A stretch of DNA of 64,000 nt, from positions 7,284,095 through 7,348,094 of the forward strand of contig JALMQS010000102.1 in NCBI GenBank assembly GCA_024734495.1, in the 5' to 3' direction. Origin of the DNA: Forficula auricularia. Taxonomy: Eukaryota > Arthropoda > Insecta > Dermaptera > Forficulidae. The first letter of the stretch is position 1, and each line of letters opens with the position of its first letter. Below the pieces are notes generated by a model. That model was not told the origin of the DNA, did not search any database, and saw only the letters and a list, made by a program, of their open reading frames with translations. The translations under genes and the position numbers were made by a program. Shown here piece after piece: positions 1 to 10,734 of this stretch.

Positions 1-660
1 TTTTATAAAAATTATTTTTATTTTTCTCTTTTTAGTGATGTTATTAATAATGACTTAATATAATACCTTGCATGCATCTCGTAAGAGAAAGCGTCGGGCG
101 AATGAATCAGAAAATGATAATAAAATTCAATTCATAAATATAGAAATTCTCTCGAAACGTTAGCGGGTTTTAAATGAATGTTTTAAGATTTTTTTATAAA
201 AGATTTATAATTTCGATTATTTGGTCATAAGAATTGGAGATTTACGTTATTTCGTCAATGATCATAACTTCAGAACTTGACCAAATTAATATGGTATCAC
301 TCCTAAGGTACCCTCTTTCCAATAAAAAAAGAATCATTAAAATTGGTTCATAAACAAAGAAGTTATGCCTGAACAAACATATCAGAAAAGGTCCAATACC
401 AATGAAAAAGAAACGGGATCAATCAGAAACTAGACTGAACCCAATGCAAAAAAAATCATCAAAATCGGTTCACAATTGGCGAAGATATGAGGTAACATAG
501 AAACAAAGAAAAGAAAATTCAGTCGAATTGAGAACCTCCTCCTTTTTTGAAGTCGGTTAAAAAAGAGAGTCATCTTTTCTCGCCTAGTTCGAGTAAAACT
601 TACAGATGGTTCAGTTGCTAATGTTAACATTTCTTGTGGAGGTATCAATTCAACTTGAAT
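1..660. repeat. RepB family fragment (GACTTC foldback repeat)
   Basis: This stretch matches 9430-10330 and 17395-17520, and the reverse complement of 25231-25560, 37560-37990 and 62580-62850. Shared landmarks include TCTTTTTAGTGATGTTATTA, an AGAGAAAGCG segment, ACTTGACCAAATTAAT and the end block GAACCTCCTCCTTTTTTGAA followed by GTCGGTT. No intact coding frame is visible apart from a short repeated frame with an RKRKRR run near 75-165. The superfamily is not recognised. Confidence 0.75.
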
Positions 661-1097
661 AATTATAATACAAAAATTTATTAATCTAAAATGAATATAA
701 GACTTTGAATTAATTCGTGTTTATATTATTTTTTTATTATAATATTCAAAATTTTTTTTAATTTTTTTCTGATGGATCCTATTTTTGACAGACTTCAAAA
801 AAAGGAGAAGGTAAGGCTATCAATTCGTTGGCGACTTTTTTTTATTCTATATCAATTTGTTAAAAAACAATTCATTTTATAAATTTTAGGGTTTATTTTG
901 TCACATAAATAAATTCAATTATTACCTGATTTTGTTTAACCTGATTTCTCTGTTTGTCTGGATAGAATCTCGAAATCGAATTGGGGCTTATACTTATATA
1001 TAGTCGATTTTCTAATTTTGTATAGGTACATGGTAATTCACGGAGGTAATAACACATTTCATCAATAGCAAAAATTTAAAAAATAGAAAAAATAAAT
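661..1097. other. AT-rich sequence, nothing recognised
   Basis: There is no coding frame, terminal repeat or known element. The stretch holds the T-rich tracts usual for this window and a short copy of the GACTTCAAAAAAAGGAGAAGG motif near 790. Confidence 0.5.
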
Positions 1098-1876
1098 TGA
1101 CACGTTCTGATCATCCACATGACTTTATCATACAACCTGACCCCTCACTTATATTTAATATTTAATAAAATTATTTATAATCATGTAGGAGGGGTTAGTT
1201 TTTTATATTTTTAGACTTCTGGGGACTGATTATGTATACAACATTTAGTTGAGTTTGGAACAAGAGCCTAGTATTTCATCCCCCACCTCCATTTTGGGCG
1301 ATTAGATTTTGCATTTTTAGTTTTCTGGGGCCCACTGATTATGTACACAAAATTTGGTTTAGATTGACACATGGGCTTATATTTTCATTTTTGACTCCCC
1401 CCTCCCCCGTTTCAGGCTGTTAGTTTTTGCATTTTTAGACTTTTGGGGTCCCACTGATTATGTATACGAGATTTTTAATTTTTAACACCCCCCCCCCTCC
1501 ACCCCCTTAATTTTGGGTCGATATGCACCAAAATTTAATCTGTGATAATCACAATGCACCAAAACTACGTGTGAAATTTGGTTTTGATATTCACACTAGT
1601 TTTTGAGCTAGCTCGACCACAACAATTTGGTAACGCGTGTACTAACAGACTAACAGACCAATAGACATTTTGACAAAATAATTATTATCTCAAAAAATAT
1701 AATTTTTTCGATGTTCACCTATTAGGGCTTTTTGTAGACCGAAATGCCATGGTTTCGCTAAATTTTTTTCATCCGTTTTTGTGATATTTCGAAAAAAATA
1801 GCAAAAAAAACAACACTTTTTTCATGCTCGATTACAATACTTGACCATACCCCCCCCCTATGGTAAAGTAAAAATA
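1098..1876. repeat. RepA copy
   Basis: The copy runs from a degenerate GACACGTTCTGAT...CTTTATCATACAACCTG end to TTGACCATACC...TATGGTAAAGT. Both ends carry the inverted ACTTTACCATACA motif. The middle holds several RepH units (a TTTTTGCATTTTTAG, TTCTGGGG, GATTATGTATAC, C-tract pattern). Other copies lie at 6938, 22697, 31369, 39232, 40750, 54090 and 61511. It is a TIR-type DNA repeat of unknown superfamily with no transposase. Confidence 0.75.
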
Positions 1877-2540
1877 TAATGTACGTAAATATTGAACATC
1901 TCACAATCAACAAAATATTATTTAAAGAGGGCTTCTAAACTTTTTCATTCGTGACCCCATTTTGACTAGAATTTTTCCGCGACCCCATATTATATAAATA
2001 TCTTATATAAAATTAAGGTTTTGTCTGTATATTGCTCCAAATCACGCCAAATTTTGCCTGCACACATTTCAAGCAAAGTTATGAACGAAAACACCCACAA
2101 CAAAATTCCTGTATGTCTGTATGTATGTATGTATATTATAGTTAGGGGATGACAGGGTTAATTGGGTGTAAGTCAATGTATAGAGCTGAAAGGACGTGGA
2201 AATTACTGGCATGAAAACAGATATAATAAAAATAAATAAAAGAAATATTAAATTATAGATAAAAATGACAAGCGGCTAATTCTTTTTATTGTTGAGAAAT
2301 ATACAGTTGTTTATCTGAATAAGGCTTCCAATAGTTTCTCAGGAATCCCCTGAACCTGATTTTTACTTTCGTATATTTCTAGTCTAGTTTTAAAAGTTCC
2401 GGTTCATAAATTCAAAAAAAAAAAAAATTATTGAGATTTTAATTCGAAGTCATAATTTAGGCATAAATAAACAATTTATATTTAAGTTTATTATTAATTA
2501 GTATGGCATATCTAGGGACCCGAGTCTTGGAAAATGTGAG
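1877..2540. other. AT-rich sequence with a short TGTA microsatellite
   Basis: A degenerate (TGTA)n tract lies around 2110-2140. No gene or element ends were seen. Confidence 0.5.
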
Positions 2541-2544
2541 TTTC

Positions 2545-2766
2545 AAATTTTTTAAACCATTACTTTGGCCAGAATAAAAAATTGATATTTCAATGACAAA
2601 AACTCCATGTTATTTAGATGAGAAACTTACATCGCTGGGGGCACAAGTTATAATTGAGATAAAGACTTGAAACTTGGCGGATATTTTTTTTTATTTATTT
2701 CTAACCATATGGGCCCCTGTCACCATAAATATTCGAAAATACTCAAAATAAAGACCACCCTAATCT
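2545..2766. repeat. Single arm of a foldback element
   Basis: The stretch ACTTTGGCCAGAATAAAAAA...CAAAATAAAGACCACCCTAA matches the right arm of the complete foldback at 15515-16150. It also matches that element's left arm in reverse complement. Only one arm is present here. Confidence 0.65.
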
Positions 2767-2939
2767 CCAGTCACAATGACCTCTTATAAAAGGGCATAAT
2801 GGCGACTGGGCATAGACCCACTGCAAGTGTTTATAAATTATTTATTTACTACTGAAGATGGTCTACCAGTGGTGGGTGAAACTTTCTAGCAAATCTATGA
2901 AATAAATAGTGTTAATTAAATGAAATTACTCTATTTGCT

Positions 2940-3160
2940 TAATCGTATGTTTCCTACATTTGATTCAATCGTAAATCAAATGTAGATGATTTTTGTCAAA
3001 TATTGAGTGAAAATAATATCTGAACTTATACTATATATTTCTAACTTGAAATAATATTGTTAAATAAATTTATAATTTTTCTCATTAATATATCAAAGAA
3101 TAATTTACATATTAATGAGAAAAATTATAAATCTATTTGTTTAATTTATGTAACTAAATA
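2940..3160. repeat. RepD fragment, reverse orientation
   Basis: This matches the reverse complement of 56020-56200. Shared blocks are the ATTTGATTCAATCG dyad, GTGAAAATAATATC and the AT-rich TCTCATTAATATATCAAAGA region. The last block itself forms a palindrome at about 3075-3125. Confidence 0.65.
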
Positions 3161-3206
3161 AACCCTAAAATTTATAAAATTAAATTCTATATAAGTCACT
3201 TAAATC

Positions 3207-4332
3207 TTAGTACTTGGCCACCGAGCGATGCTCGGTAAATTTTCGCTTCAGTTAATAGCTATATATTAATCCCCGACCCCCCCCCCCGGGCCCCCAACAC
3301 TTCACCCCAACTCCTGCACCCTCCCACCCCACCCCACACCTACACCCCCCTCACCACTGCACCCCACCTCCTGCGCCCCCGCCCACGCCTACGCACCCAG
3401 TTTTTGCATTTCTAGCCTTCAGTGGCCCACAGACTATGTGTATATAAAATAAATACGGTATAATTATTTTTTTTAATTAAATAAAAATTTTTTGTTCATC
3501 AATTAAACTGTCAGACTAATATTTGTGAAATTTAAAACTCAATATTTTTTTTTTTTAATATTATTAAACCAATTATTTTATATGAATTATTGTATATATT
3601 GTATTTGAGCTTCGACTCCGGAGATTACTTCTCCACCATCGACTGTCCTTGATCATCTTTTTAGTCCTTGTTTTTAATAAGAAGAAAAAACTAATTAAAA
3701 GAAAAACCTCTTTTCCGATAATTATTCCAATTCCCATCATCCCTTCAATCTCTCAATTAAATTTTTTTTTTTTTTTATAAATTTTATTAAACCAATTATT
3801 TTACATTAATTAATGTATACCTTGTATTTTAGCTTCGATTTCGGAGATTGCTTCTCCACCATCGAGTGTCCTTATTCATATTTAGTCCGTGTTTTTAATA
3901 AGAGGAAAAATCTAATTAGATAAAAAAACCTCTTTTCCGATAATTATTTCAATTCCATTATTCCCCAATCAAGTCGATTGGATTCTCCCTCTCCATTCCT
4001 CCTCTCTCTCAATTAAATTGCCCAATTTTTAATATATAATAATAATTGTAATAATCTTATTGTGGCATATAAAATTAAAAAACCAATTGTTTATTAAAAG
4101 GAAATTGAATAAAAATGTAAATAAACATTTTTATCGAGATAACCACCTGTGAATAATTGTTTCAACAAAAAACCCATCAAAAACAACTTAACCGAAGATG
4201 AGACCGTGACAGATCGAATGTCTAACACAAAACCCTCCTAACCCGTGAATTTCATCCAAATCGTTAGAGCCGTTTTCGAGAACCCGACCGGATATATATA
4301 TATACAAACTTTGCTCGTTTAATATAATAAGA
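3207..4332 (-). mobile_element. Candidate non-autonomous Helitron
   Basis: On the minus strand it starts TCTTATTATATTAAACGAG at 4332. It continues with a motif that reads AACGGCTCTAACGATTTGGA, a sequence I know from insect Helitron 5' ends. The other end has the perfect hairpin ACCGAGC-ATC-GCTCGGT (3219-3235), followed within about 10 bases by CTAA (3207-3210), which fits the CTRR Helitron 3' end. The insertion site is less clear than at 39723, because the outer 3' base is not T. The interior holds a C-rich tract (3270-3400) and two tandem 230-bp units. There are no coding remains. Confidence 0.55.
3540..3968. repeat. Two tandem units of about 220 bp
   Basis: The two units share TTATTAAACCAATTATTTTA, AGCTTCGA.TCCGGAGATT-like blocks, CTTCTCCACCATCGA and CCTCTTTTCCGATAATTATT. 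A third copy, reversed, sits inside the hAT element at about 21650-21840. The unit is therefore shared between a Helitron and a hAT. Confidence 0.75.
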
Positions 4333-4739
4333 TAAGATAAGATAAAAAACAATTCATGTTCTTTTTTTTTAATGTTATTTTATTTTCACGTTCTAAGAAT
4401 CTTTCACTTTCTGCTAGCTATTTCCTTCAATAAAATCACTTTGGCCGGTAGCTGGTGCTGAAATTGATTGTTTTTGACAGTTTAATTTGTATCGGGAAAA
4501 AATAAATTTGGCTAAATGATATCGATTCCTGGTCTGGTGAGATAAGACACTTATTAGATACAGAGCAAACTGATCTTTGGCAAACGATCTTAACAAATTC
4601 TGAAAAAGTTTTTTTCCACACCATAAAATTGTATTTTATCTGTTTTTATCACTTTTCTCTTATAATTATATTCAAAAATAATTATTAAGTGAAAGTAATG
4701 GAAAGCAGCCCAGGGGTAGTGAAGAAAGAAAAATTAACA

Positions 4740-4885
4740 CATATCCAAATGAGGAGTAATTTATTGGATTCCTTCCTCCTTTCCTTTCAAACCGACGTTT
4801 CGGAGAATTCTTCCCTTTCTCGAGAAGAATCCTCCGAAACGTCGGTTTGAAGGAATCCAATAAATTGCGCCTTATTTGGATATGT
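4740..4885. repeat. Palindromic repeat with paired GAAACGTCGG motifs
   Basis: CACATATCCAAAT...TTATTGGATTCC (from 4739) is mirrored by GGAATCCAATAAATT...ATTTGGATATGTG (to 4885). The inner ends carry CGACGTTTCGG and CCGAAACGTCGG. A partial copy lies at 55735-55800. The GAAACGTC part matches the hammerhead-like families, but a clear CTGANGA core is missing. Confidence 0.6.
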
Positions 4886-4889
4886 GTTT

Positions 4890-5043
4890 CGTAGGTTTCA
4901 CAAAAAAATATAAGACAAGATGCTTGTTAGCATTTCTCTATATATGAGTATTTCGGGATATGAGCCCATCTATGTTGAGGGGTAGGCTCATACCCCGATA
5001 TATAATAACCATCTTGTCTTTTATTTTTTTGTGAAACCTACCA
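4890..5043. repeat. RepE-like foldback copy
   Basis: Arms GTAGGTTTCACAAAAAAATA...AAGACAAGATG and CATCTTGTCTTT...TTTGTGAAACCTACC face each other. In between, the minus strand reads ATAGATGGG...CCCGAAATA, a decayed form of the RepE core seen at 30581 and 41030. Confidence 0.5.
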
Positions 5044-5600
5044 AGAATTTTATATTTTTCAAATTTTAAAAGTTTTTTATTTTTACTTTACTTTATTTAA
5101 ATATGTTACACCAAAAACCCACCCCACACCATTCTCCCTTAACAAAATATTAAGACTTTAGTTGGTATCTTACCCATATTGTCGATATCTGTAAACAAAT
5201 GTAGCATTTGATCTCAATATCAGGCTTTAATTTGTAGCTCTAGTTTATTTAAGGGTTGAAACACCATAGATCTATCCGATTTGAATTGCTTTTGTTGAAA
5301 TGTGACTTTCTATTGACTAAGTCCGCGCAATATTGTCATCAACACTAGAAGACCGTTCAAGCTTAACATTAAAGTCATATTCATCGTATTTATGTTTACT
5401 CAACCGTCTTTCACAAGCGGAAATCGACACAGCTTTGTCTCTAAAGACATAGAGATGTTTTTTACGCTATTCAGCCTAATTGTGCCTCCCAGAAACAGCA
5501 TTACAACAAAAGCCGCAGTCCTGGGATTTGTCTTTGGGAGAAAGGGGGATGATTTTTTTATGATGGCAATATTTACAAGTCCATAATTCCAATTCTTTAA
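5044..5600. other. No recognised gene or element
   Basis: Overlapping short open frames of 60-70 codons exist on both strands at 5392-5667, but none has a recognisable domain or conserved partner. I treat them as chance. Confidence 0.4.
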
Positions 5601-6240
5601 CAAGAATTTGAAAAATATTACGAAACCGACAACAAACTAAAACAAATAGATTATACGTCTCAAACACAAGTACAAACTCAATACCAAGAATTAGAAAAAT
5701 GTTTGAAACAATTACAAAATGAATCCAATATGAAAATTAAAAATAAATCAATACTCTCTGAAAATACAAAAAAATTAATTCAAATAAGAAATAAATTAAA
5801 AACTAGTAGGAAATGCAAAAAATCCAGATTGGAACATAACTTAATGTGCAAAAACGTAAAATATAATATAAAAAATGACATAAAGAAATATAATGATAAT
5901 ATTATACAAACTCTACTTGATGCATCTATTAAACAAATAAAAATAAACCTCTCCTCTGGAAAAAAAATGATTACATGTTTACTAGATAAACATAACAAGT
6001 CACAATCCAATCGCAAAGATATTACTAATATAGCGACCGAATTCTATAAAAAATTATATTATGGTAATGGAATAAATATTAATATAAACGACGGCGCATC
6101 AAATGATGATGTCGAACTACCTGAAATTTTGGAATCAGAAATTGTTAACATAATTAAAAAACTAAAAAAAGGTAAAACTTCTGGAATAGACGGGATCACA
6201 AACGAAATAATAAAATACTCAATAAATATAATAAAAAATA
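5601..6240 (+). pseudogene. RTE-type LINE fragment: linker and start of reverse transcriptase
   Basis: The frame is open from just after a TAA at 5598 and has no ATG at its start, so this is an internal piece of a larger ORF2. The first 170 codons are lysine- and asparagine-rich linker. Residues near 6105-6240 read ILESEIVNIIKKLKKGKTSG and then IDGITNEIIKY. That is the first conserved block of RTE/CR1-type reverse transcriptases, normally written as ...LK.GKAPG.DGI..E.LK. The polymerase palm, including the YADD box, is missing. The frame runs on by chance to 6314 through inserted RepF sequence, so the last 24 codons are not LINE. Assignment to the RTE clade is by motif style only. Confidence 0.65.
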
Positions 6241-6900
6241 AACTGCAACGGATCGTTGCTAAACTTTATCCAAATTCATTTGAAATATTAATATGTTTGT
6301 TCCTTTATTATTAATCAGATATCACTTGCAATTTGTAGTTCATATTGACATTAATTCAAAAATAATTCTCATTTAATAGTCGAGGAATAACCATTCTACA
6401 TTGGATTTTTGACATTTCAGTTATTATTGGTAACCATTGCTGAAGACATGGAGGAATCGACTTAAAATCAAAATAGCCATCGATTCTCATCTAATACTTG
6501 AGGAATAACAATTCTACATTAGGTTTTGACGTTTCGATTATTATTGGTAACCATTGCTGAAGACATGGAGGAATCGACTTAAAATCAAAAATAACGATCG
6601 ATTCTCATCTAATACTAGAGGAATAACCTTATTGCATTCCATTTTTGATGTTTTGACTATTAATGGCAACCTCTACTGAAAACGTGGAAGAATAGACTTA
6701 AAATCAAAAAGACTAAATTCTTTTATGGCAAACAACTCAAGCTTGAGTGGCTAGACAAAGGAAAGCGTGGACAAATTTGGGAGAGGCCTATGTCCTAAGG
6801 GGCCTTGTACAATAACTGTTAATTAACTATGTATATATTATGTAATAAACCAAAAAAGGCTATAAATAAACAAATAAATTCCAATTCTTAAAAATAATTA
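6241..6900 (+). repeat. RepF copy with three tandem units of about 118 bp
   Basis: The left edge CTGCAACGGATCGTTGCTAA matches, in reverse complement, 46980-46998. Inside, three units start at about 6371, 6483 and 6601. Each reads ATTCTCAT.TAATA...GAGGAATAAC, then TATTATTGGTAACCATTGCT, GAAGACATGGAGGAATCGAC and TTAAAATCAAAA. The right part, with AAACAACTCAAGCTTGAGTG, is shared with 46706-46745. The element interrupts the LINE frame. Confidence 0.7.
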
Positions 6901-6937
6901 ACAAAATAAATATTTACACTATTTCTTTTTAAAATAA

Positions 6938-7897
6938 GCTGACGTGTTCTGATGTGGCCATCCACTTGACTCTACCATACAACCTGGCCCCTCACTTATA
7001 TTTAATATTTAATAAAATTATTTATAATCATGTAGGCGAGGAGGGTTTGTTTTTGCATTTTTAGATTACTGTGGGCCAACTGATTATGTATAAAAAATTT
7101 GGTTGAGTTTCGTACAAGGGCCTAGATTTTTATTTTTTGACCATACACCCCCTTCCCCATTTTGGACGGTTAGTTTTTGAATTTTTACACTTCTGGGGTC
7201 CTAGTGATTATGTATACAAAATTTCGTTGAGTTTGGTACAAGGACCTAGATTTTCATTTTTTGACCCCCCCCCTCCGGTTAGTTTTTGCATTTTTAGACT
7301 TCTGGGGTCCCACTGATTATGTATACAAAATTTGGTTGAGTTTGGTAAATGGCCAAGATTTTTAATTTTTAACCCCCCTCAACCCCCCCCCCCATTTTGG
7401 GTGATTAGTTTTTGCATTTTCAGCCTTCTGGGGTCCCACTGATTATGCCTACAAAATTTGGTTGAGTTTGCTCAAACGGCCTAGATTTTTAATTTTTAAC
7501 CCCCCTTAACCCCCCTTAATTTTGTGGTCAATATGCACCAAAATCTAATCAGCTCTTACTCTTAATGGACCAAAACTACGTGTGAAATTTGGTTTTAATA
7601 TTCACGCTAGTTTTTGAGTTAGCTCGTCCATAAAAATTTGGTAACGCACAGACTATCTAGCTAACTAATAGACTAACAGACATTTTGACAAAACAATTAT
7701 TATCTCGAAAAATATAATTTTTTCGCTGTTCACTTATTAGGGCTTTTTTGTAGACCGATATGCCATGGTTTCGCTCAATTTTTTTAATCAAAATAGTTTC
7801 ATCCGTTCTTGAGATATTTAGAAAAAAAGAAGGGAAAAAAACTAGTTTTTCATGCAAGATTACAATACTTGACCATACCCTGTATGGTAAAAGTAAA
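6938..7897. repeat. RepA copy, full length
   Basis: The copy runs from CTGACGTGTTCTGATGTGGC to ACCATACCCTGTATGGTAAA. The end motif is inverted at the two sides. The middle holds four RepH minisatellite units with long C tracts, followed by the ATTTTGACAAAACAATTATT block found in every copy. There is no coding capacity. Confidence 0.8.
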
Positions 7898-8157
7898 ATC
7901 GGCTGAAATCTTTGATGTTTTTCGAAATACGCTTAATTAGGAGTATGTGGAATATATTACAAATTTATTGAAATCTGGTACTCTCTACAAGATCGATTAC
8001 ATAATTACATGTCTAAATTTATTTTATATATTATTATTATATGGTAATCTATATTTATATAGTTTACTTACAATAAATACAGTTGTACTTTAACTCCTCA
8101 AATTTATTCTGCACTAAAGCAATCATTATTCTTAGCTTGTTGCATCATTCGTATCAG

Positions 8158-8539
8158 GAATAGTAGAGAATTTGATAAAATTAAAAACACTGAGTTTTTT
8201 TCCTTAAATGGGCCAGACGTTTCGTAAATTTAATTTGACTTCCTCAGTGCCCCATTTTATCACTCTTTGTCAAAAAACAATTTCACTATAAGACAAAACA
8301 TTTCTTTAAAATATTCTTGGCTCAAATTAATCAACAATTAATTGCTAAAGAAAAGTCGCTTCCAAAATTGTTGATTAATTTGAGTCAAGAATATATTAAT
8401 GATGTTGATACAATTTTGATGACTGTATATGTATATAATTAAGTAATGAAGAGGGATTCAGCCAATGGGTAGCCTCTGCTGAATCAAAAACGAAACGTCT
8501 GGCCTGTGTTTTTTATTTTATCAAATTCCCTACTATTCC
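8158..8539. mobile_element. Foldback element carrying a hammerhead-like fold
   Basis: The ends GGAATAGTAGAGAATTTGAT and its mirror ATCAAATTCCCTACTATTCC pair over about 65 bp. The pairing reaches in to CCAGACGTTTCGT and ACGAAACGTCTGG. A (TTA)n tract follows the right end. The left arm contains the best stem I of all the hammerhead-like folds (see 8205-8259). Confidence 0.6.
8205..8259 (-). ncRNA. Hammerhead-ribozyme-like motif
   Basis: On the minus strand, stem I pairs AAATGGGGCA with TGGCCCATTT (nine of ten pairs, one G-G mismatch). The core is CTGAGGA, one extra A, stem II (GT plus AAAT against ATTT plus AC), GAAA, and then CGTC. That gives a two-pair stem III (AC/GT) and a GTC cleavage triplet. 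The extra base between CTGANGA and stem II departs from the textbook core. Activity is inferred, not shown. Confidence 0.45.
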
Positions 8540-8584
8540 TTTTATTATTATTATTGGCATTATATCCTATCTATACTTGGCAAA

Positions 8585-8899
8585 TTATCACTATGTGCAT
8601 TCACAAAACCCATCTCTGCCATTATATATATAAATAAGAAAATATTATTTACTAGTAAGTAATTAAAGTTATTTAAAAGTTAAACTATCTCGGCAAATAT
8701 ATATACCTCACGAAATGTACCATATAGGAATGTGTGACGTCATAATATGATACTCGGCAAAACTCTGCAATATTCGCTCAGTGGTCGGCTATAGTTCAAA
8801 TTTTTTACATTTAAGTATTATTTTCTCATACAAATAATATCTAACATCAATTTTTGTTAACATAATTCGAAACAATTAATATTACTGTACTTAATAAAA
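8585..8899. other. AT-rich sequence, nothing recognised
   Basis: No gene or repeat ends were found here. Confidence 0.4.
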
Positions 8900-9080
8900 A
8901 ATGTATATTTTTGGCATCGACTTTAAAAAGTAATTTCAGTAAATATTTCGTCGGTTAGTTGTAACTAAATTAGATAAATATTTTATACCTTTTAGTGCAT
9001 TTTATTTTTTGAGTTCTTATTATTTTATTTGTTACATTTCATTTTTTTGAAGTTGGTTTTATTTTTTTTTTTATAAAAAT
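8900..9080. repeat. RepB half-copy
   Basis: GGCATCGACTTTAAAAAGTA...TTAGTTGTAACTAAATTAGA...TTTGAAGTTGGTTTTATTTT matches one arm of the foldback part of RepB (compare 17230-17400 and 38215-38360). Confidence 0.65.
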
Positions 9081-9336
9081 TATTTTTATATCCAAACGCC
9101 TCCCACCCGATCGCAAACCCAAAGGTCGAAAGAAGAGATTAAAAGATTAAATAAAAATGAAATACAAATTCAAATAGACATTAAGTATCAGTAACTTTTA
9201 AGGAGTTCGGTGTTGGTTCTAGGTGAAACATTTTATTAATAATAAACGGAGCATGTAGGTAGGTTTCACCTGAAACCTACCTCGAGATCTGTATCTAAAA
9301 TTTTATGTATATATCAAGATATCAGCTTGGGTTCAG

Positions 9337-9427
9337 GGATCGGTGGCCAAGAGAATAAGAGCTAAATCTCTTATAAAGGCATCACAGCGCACATGTGAAG
9401 ATCCCGGGTTCGAATCCCGGCTGATCC
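9337..9427 (+). other. tRNA-like sequence (class II length), probably a SINE head or tRNA pseudogene
   Basis: The 91-nt sequence has a 7-bp acceptor stem (GGATCGG with CTGATCC, one G-U) and a perfect T-arm (CCGGG, TTCGAAT, CCCGG). It has a TGGCCAAGAG A-box-like start and a TTTT run right after the 3' end. The length fits tRNA-Ser or tRNA-Leu with a long variable arm. The D stem has a mismatch, and the anticodon arm has only a 6-base loop in TAAGAG-CTAAAT-CTCTTA. I do not call it a working tRNA gene. Confidence 0.5.
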
Positions 9428-9429
9428 TT

Positions 9430-10330
9430 TTGTCTATAATATAAAAATCTTTTCTTCGTTCCCTAATTTAATTATTTATATTTTTCTCCTTTTAGTGATG
9501 TTATTAATAGTGACTTAATATAATACCTTGCATGCATCTCGTAAGAGAAAGCGTCGGGCGAATGAATCAGAAAATGATAATAAAATTAAATTCATAAATA
9601 GAGAAATTCTCTCGAAACGTTTGGGTGTTTTAAATGAATGTTGTAAGATTTTTTATAAAAGATTTTATTTATTATAATTTCGTTATTTGCTCATAAGAAT
9701 TGGAGATTTAAGTTATTTCATCATTAGAAAATCATAAGATGGTGTCATCTATTAAATCCGATGGAATGGAATATTTTTAATTATATGTCAGAGGGGTTGT
9801 TTTTCACCCCCTCACTCGGGTTCGATTCCCGAGGGGTTGAAAAACAACCCCTCTGACATATAATTAAAAATATTCCATTCCATCGGATTTAATAGATGAC
9901 ACCATCTTATGATTTTCTAGTAAATTTGAATCTATTACCATCGGCAAATTAATATCTTTCATATTTCATCATTGATCATACCATCAGAACTTGACCAAAT
10001 TAATATGGGATCATCCTAAGGTACCCCCTTCCAAATAAAAAAAGAATCATCGAAATCGGTCAACGTGGCAAAAAGTTCTCGTTGAACATACATAAAATAA
10101 ATAAATAAATAAATAGATATCTTGACTATCTATGATCCAAAAACAGAAAGAATCATTCAAATCGGTTCATAAACAAAGAATTTATGCCTGAACAAACATA
10201 ACAAAAAAGGTCCAATACCAATGAAAAAAAACGGAACCTATCGGAAACTAGACTGAACCCAATGCAAAAAACATCATCAAAATCGGTTCACAATTGGCGA
10301 AGATATCAGGTAACATAGACACAAAAAAAA
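9430..10330. repeat. RepB copy, interrupted at 9726-9961
   Basis: This is the longest version of the segment also present at 1-500. It starts at the CTCCTTTTAGTGATGTTATT block, continues through CTTGACCAAATTAATATGG and ends near GAAGATATCAGGTAACATAG. The hairpin insertion at 9726-9961 splits it. Confidence 0.75.
9726..9961. mobile_element. Hairpin insertion with a tRNA T-arm at its centre and a 12-bp target duplication
   Basis: The 12-mer TATTTCATCATT flanks the insertion (9714-9725 and 9962-9973) inside a RepB copy, so the edges are secure. Bases 9727-9806 are repeated inverted at 9839-9917 with essentially no mismatches. At the loop sits CTCGGG-TTCGATT-CCCGAG, a perfect tRNA T-arm with the B-box. 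The target duplication suggests retrotransposition. The near-perfect arms suggest a recent origin or gene conversion. Confidence 0.75.
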
Positions 10331-10734
10331 TTTAATGATATAAAAATTTCATCCCTGTCCCCTATTATATTTTGTATCTGGATATCAACCTTATCCCTAT
10401 GAATATAAATAAATTATAATATATTGATTTATAATAAACACTTTATCTCTCAAATCTACTTACTACTACTATAACAACACATTATTTAGAAATACAGGAT
10501 GTTGTTTTCTTTTTACAATAAATTATCTATGATATTTTCGATGAACATGTCAATCAATGATTATAGATGTAGTCTTTCTATTGATAATAAAATAATAAAA
10601 TGTTTTCGTTCCTCTATATGTCTAAATAATCGTTCTTGAAAAGGCCGGGATGCTAGGGAACATTAATCGATGAGACGGCGGCGAGATGGCCGGGTTGATT
10701 CATATCGTGTCGTAGCCATTTCGCTATGCAATGC
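10331..10734. other. Unrecognised sequence, moderately GC-rich near 10640-10730
   Basis: A compositionally distinct stretch with GAGACGGCGGCGAGATGGCC near 10670 precedes the RepG unit. No frame with a known domain was found. Confidence 0.35.

Noticed and set aside
5392..5667. Overlapping frames on both strands with a CxxCxxxxx...CxxC-like pattern
   Set aside because: Cysteine spacing is not that of a known finger, and three frames compete at the same place.
9337..9427. Functional tRNA-Ser or tRNA-Leu gene
   Set aside because: Acceptor and T arms are good, but the D stem has a mismatch and the anticodon arm has a six-base loop. A sequence-only call as pseudogene or SINE head is safer.
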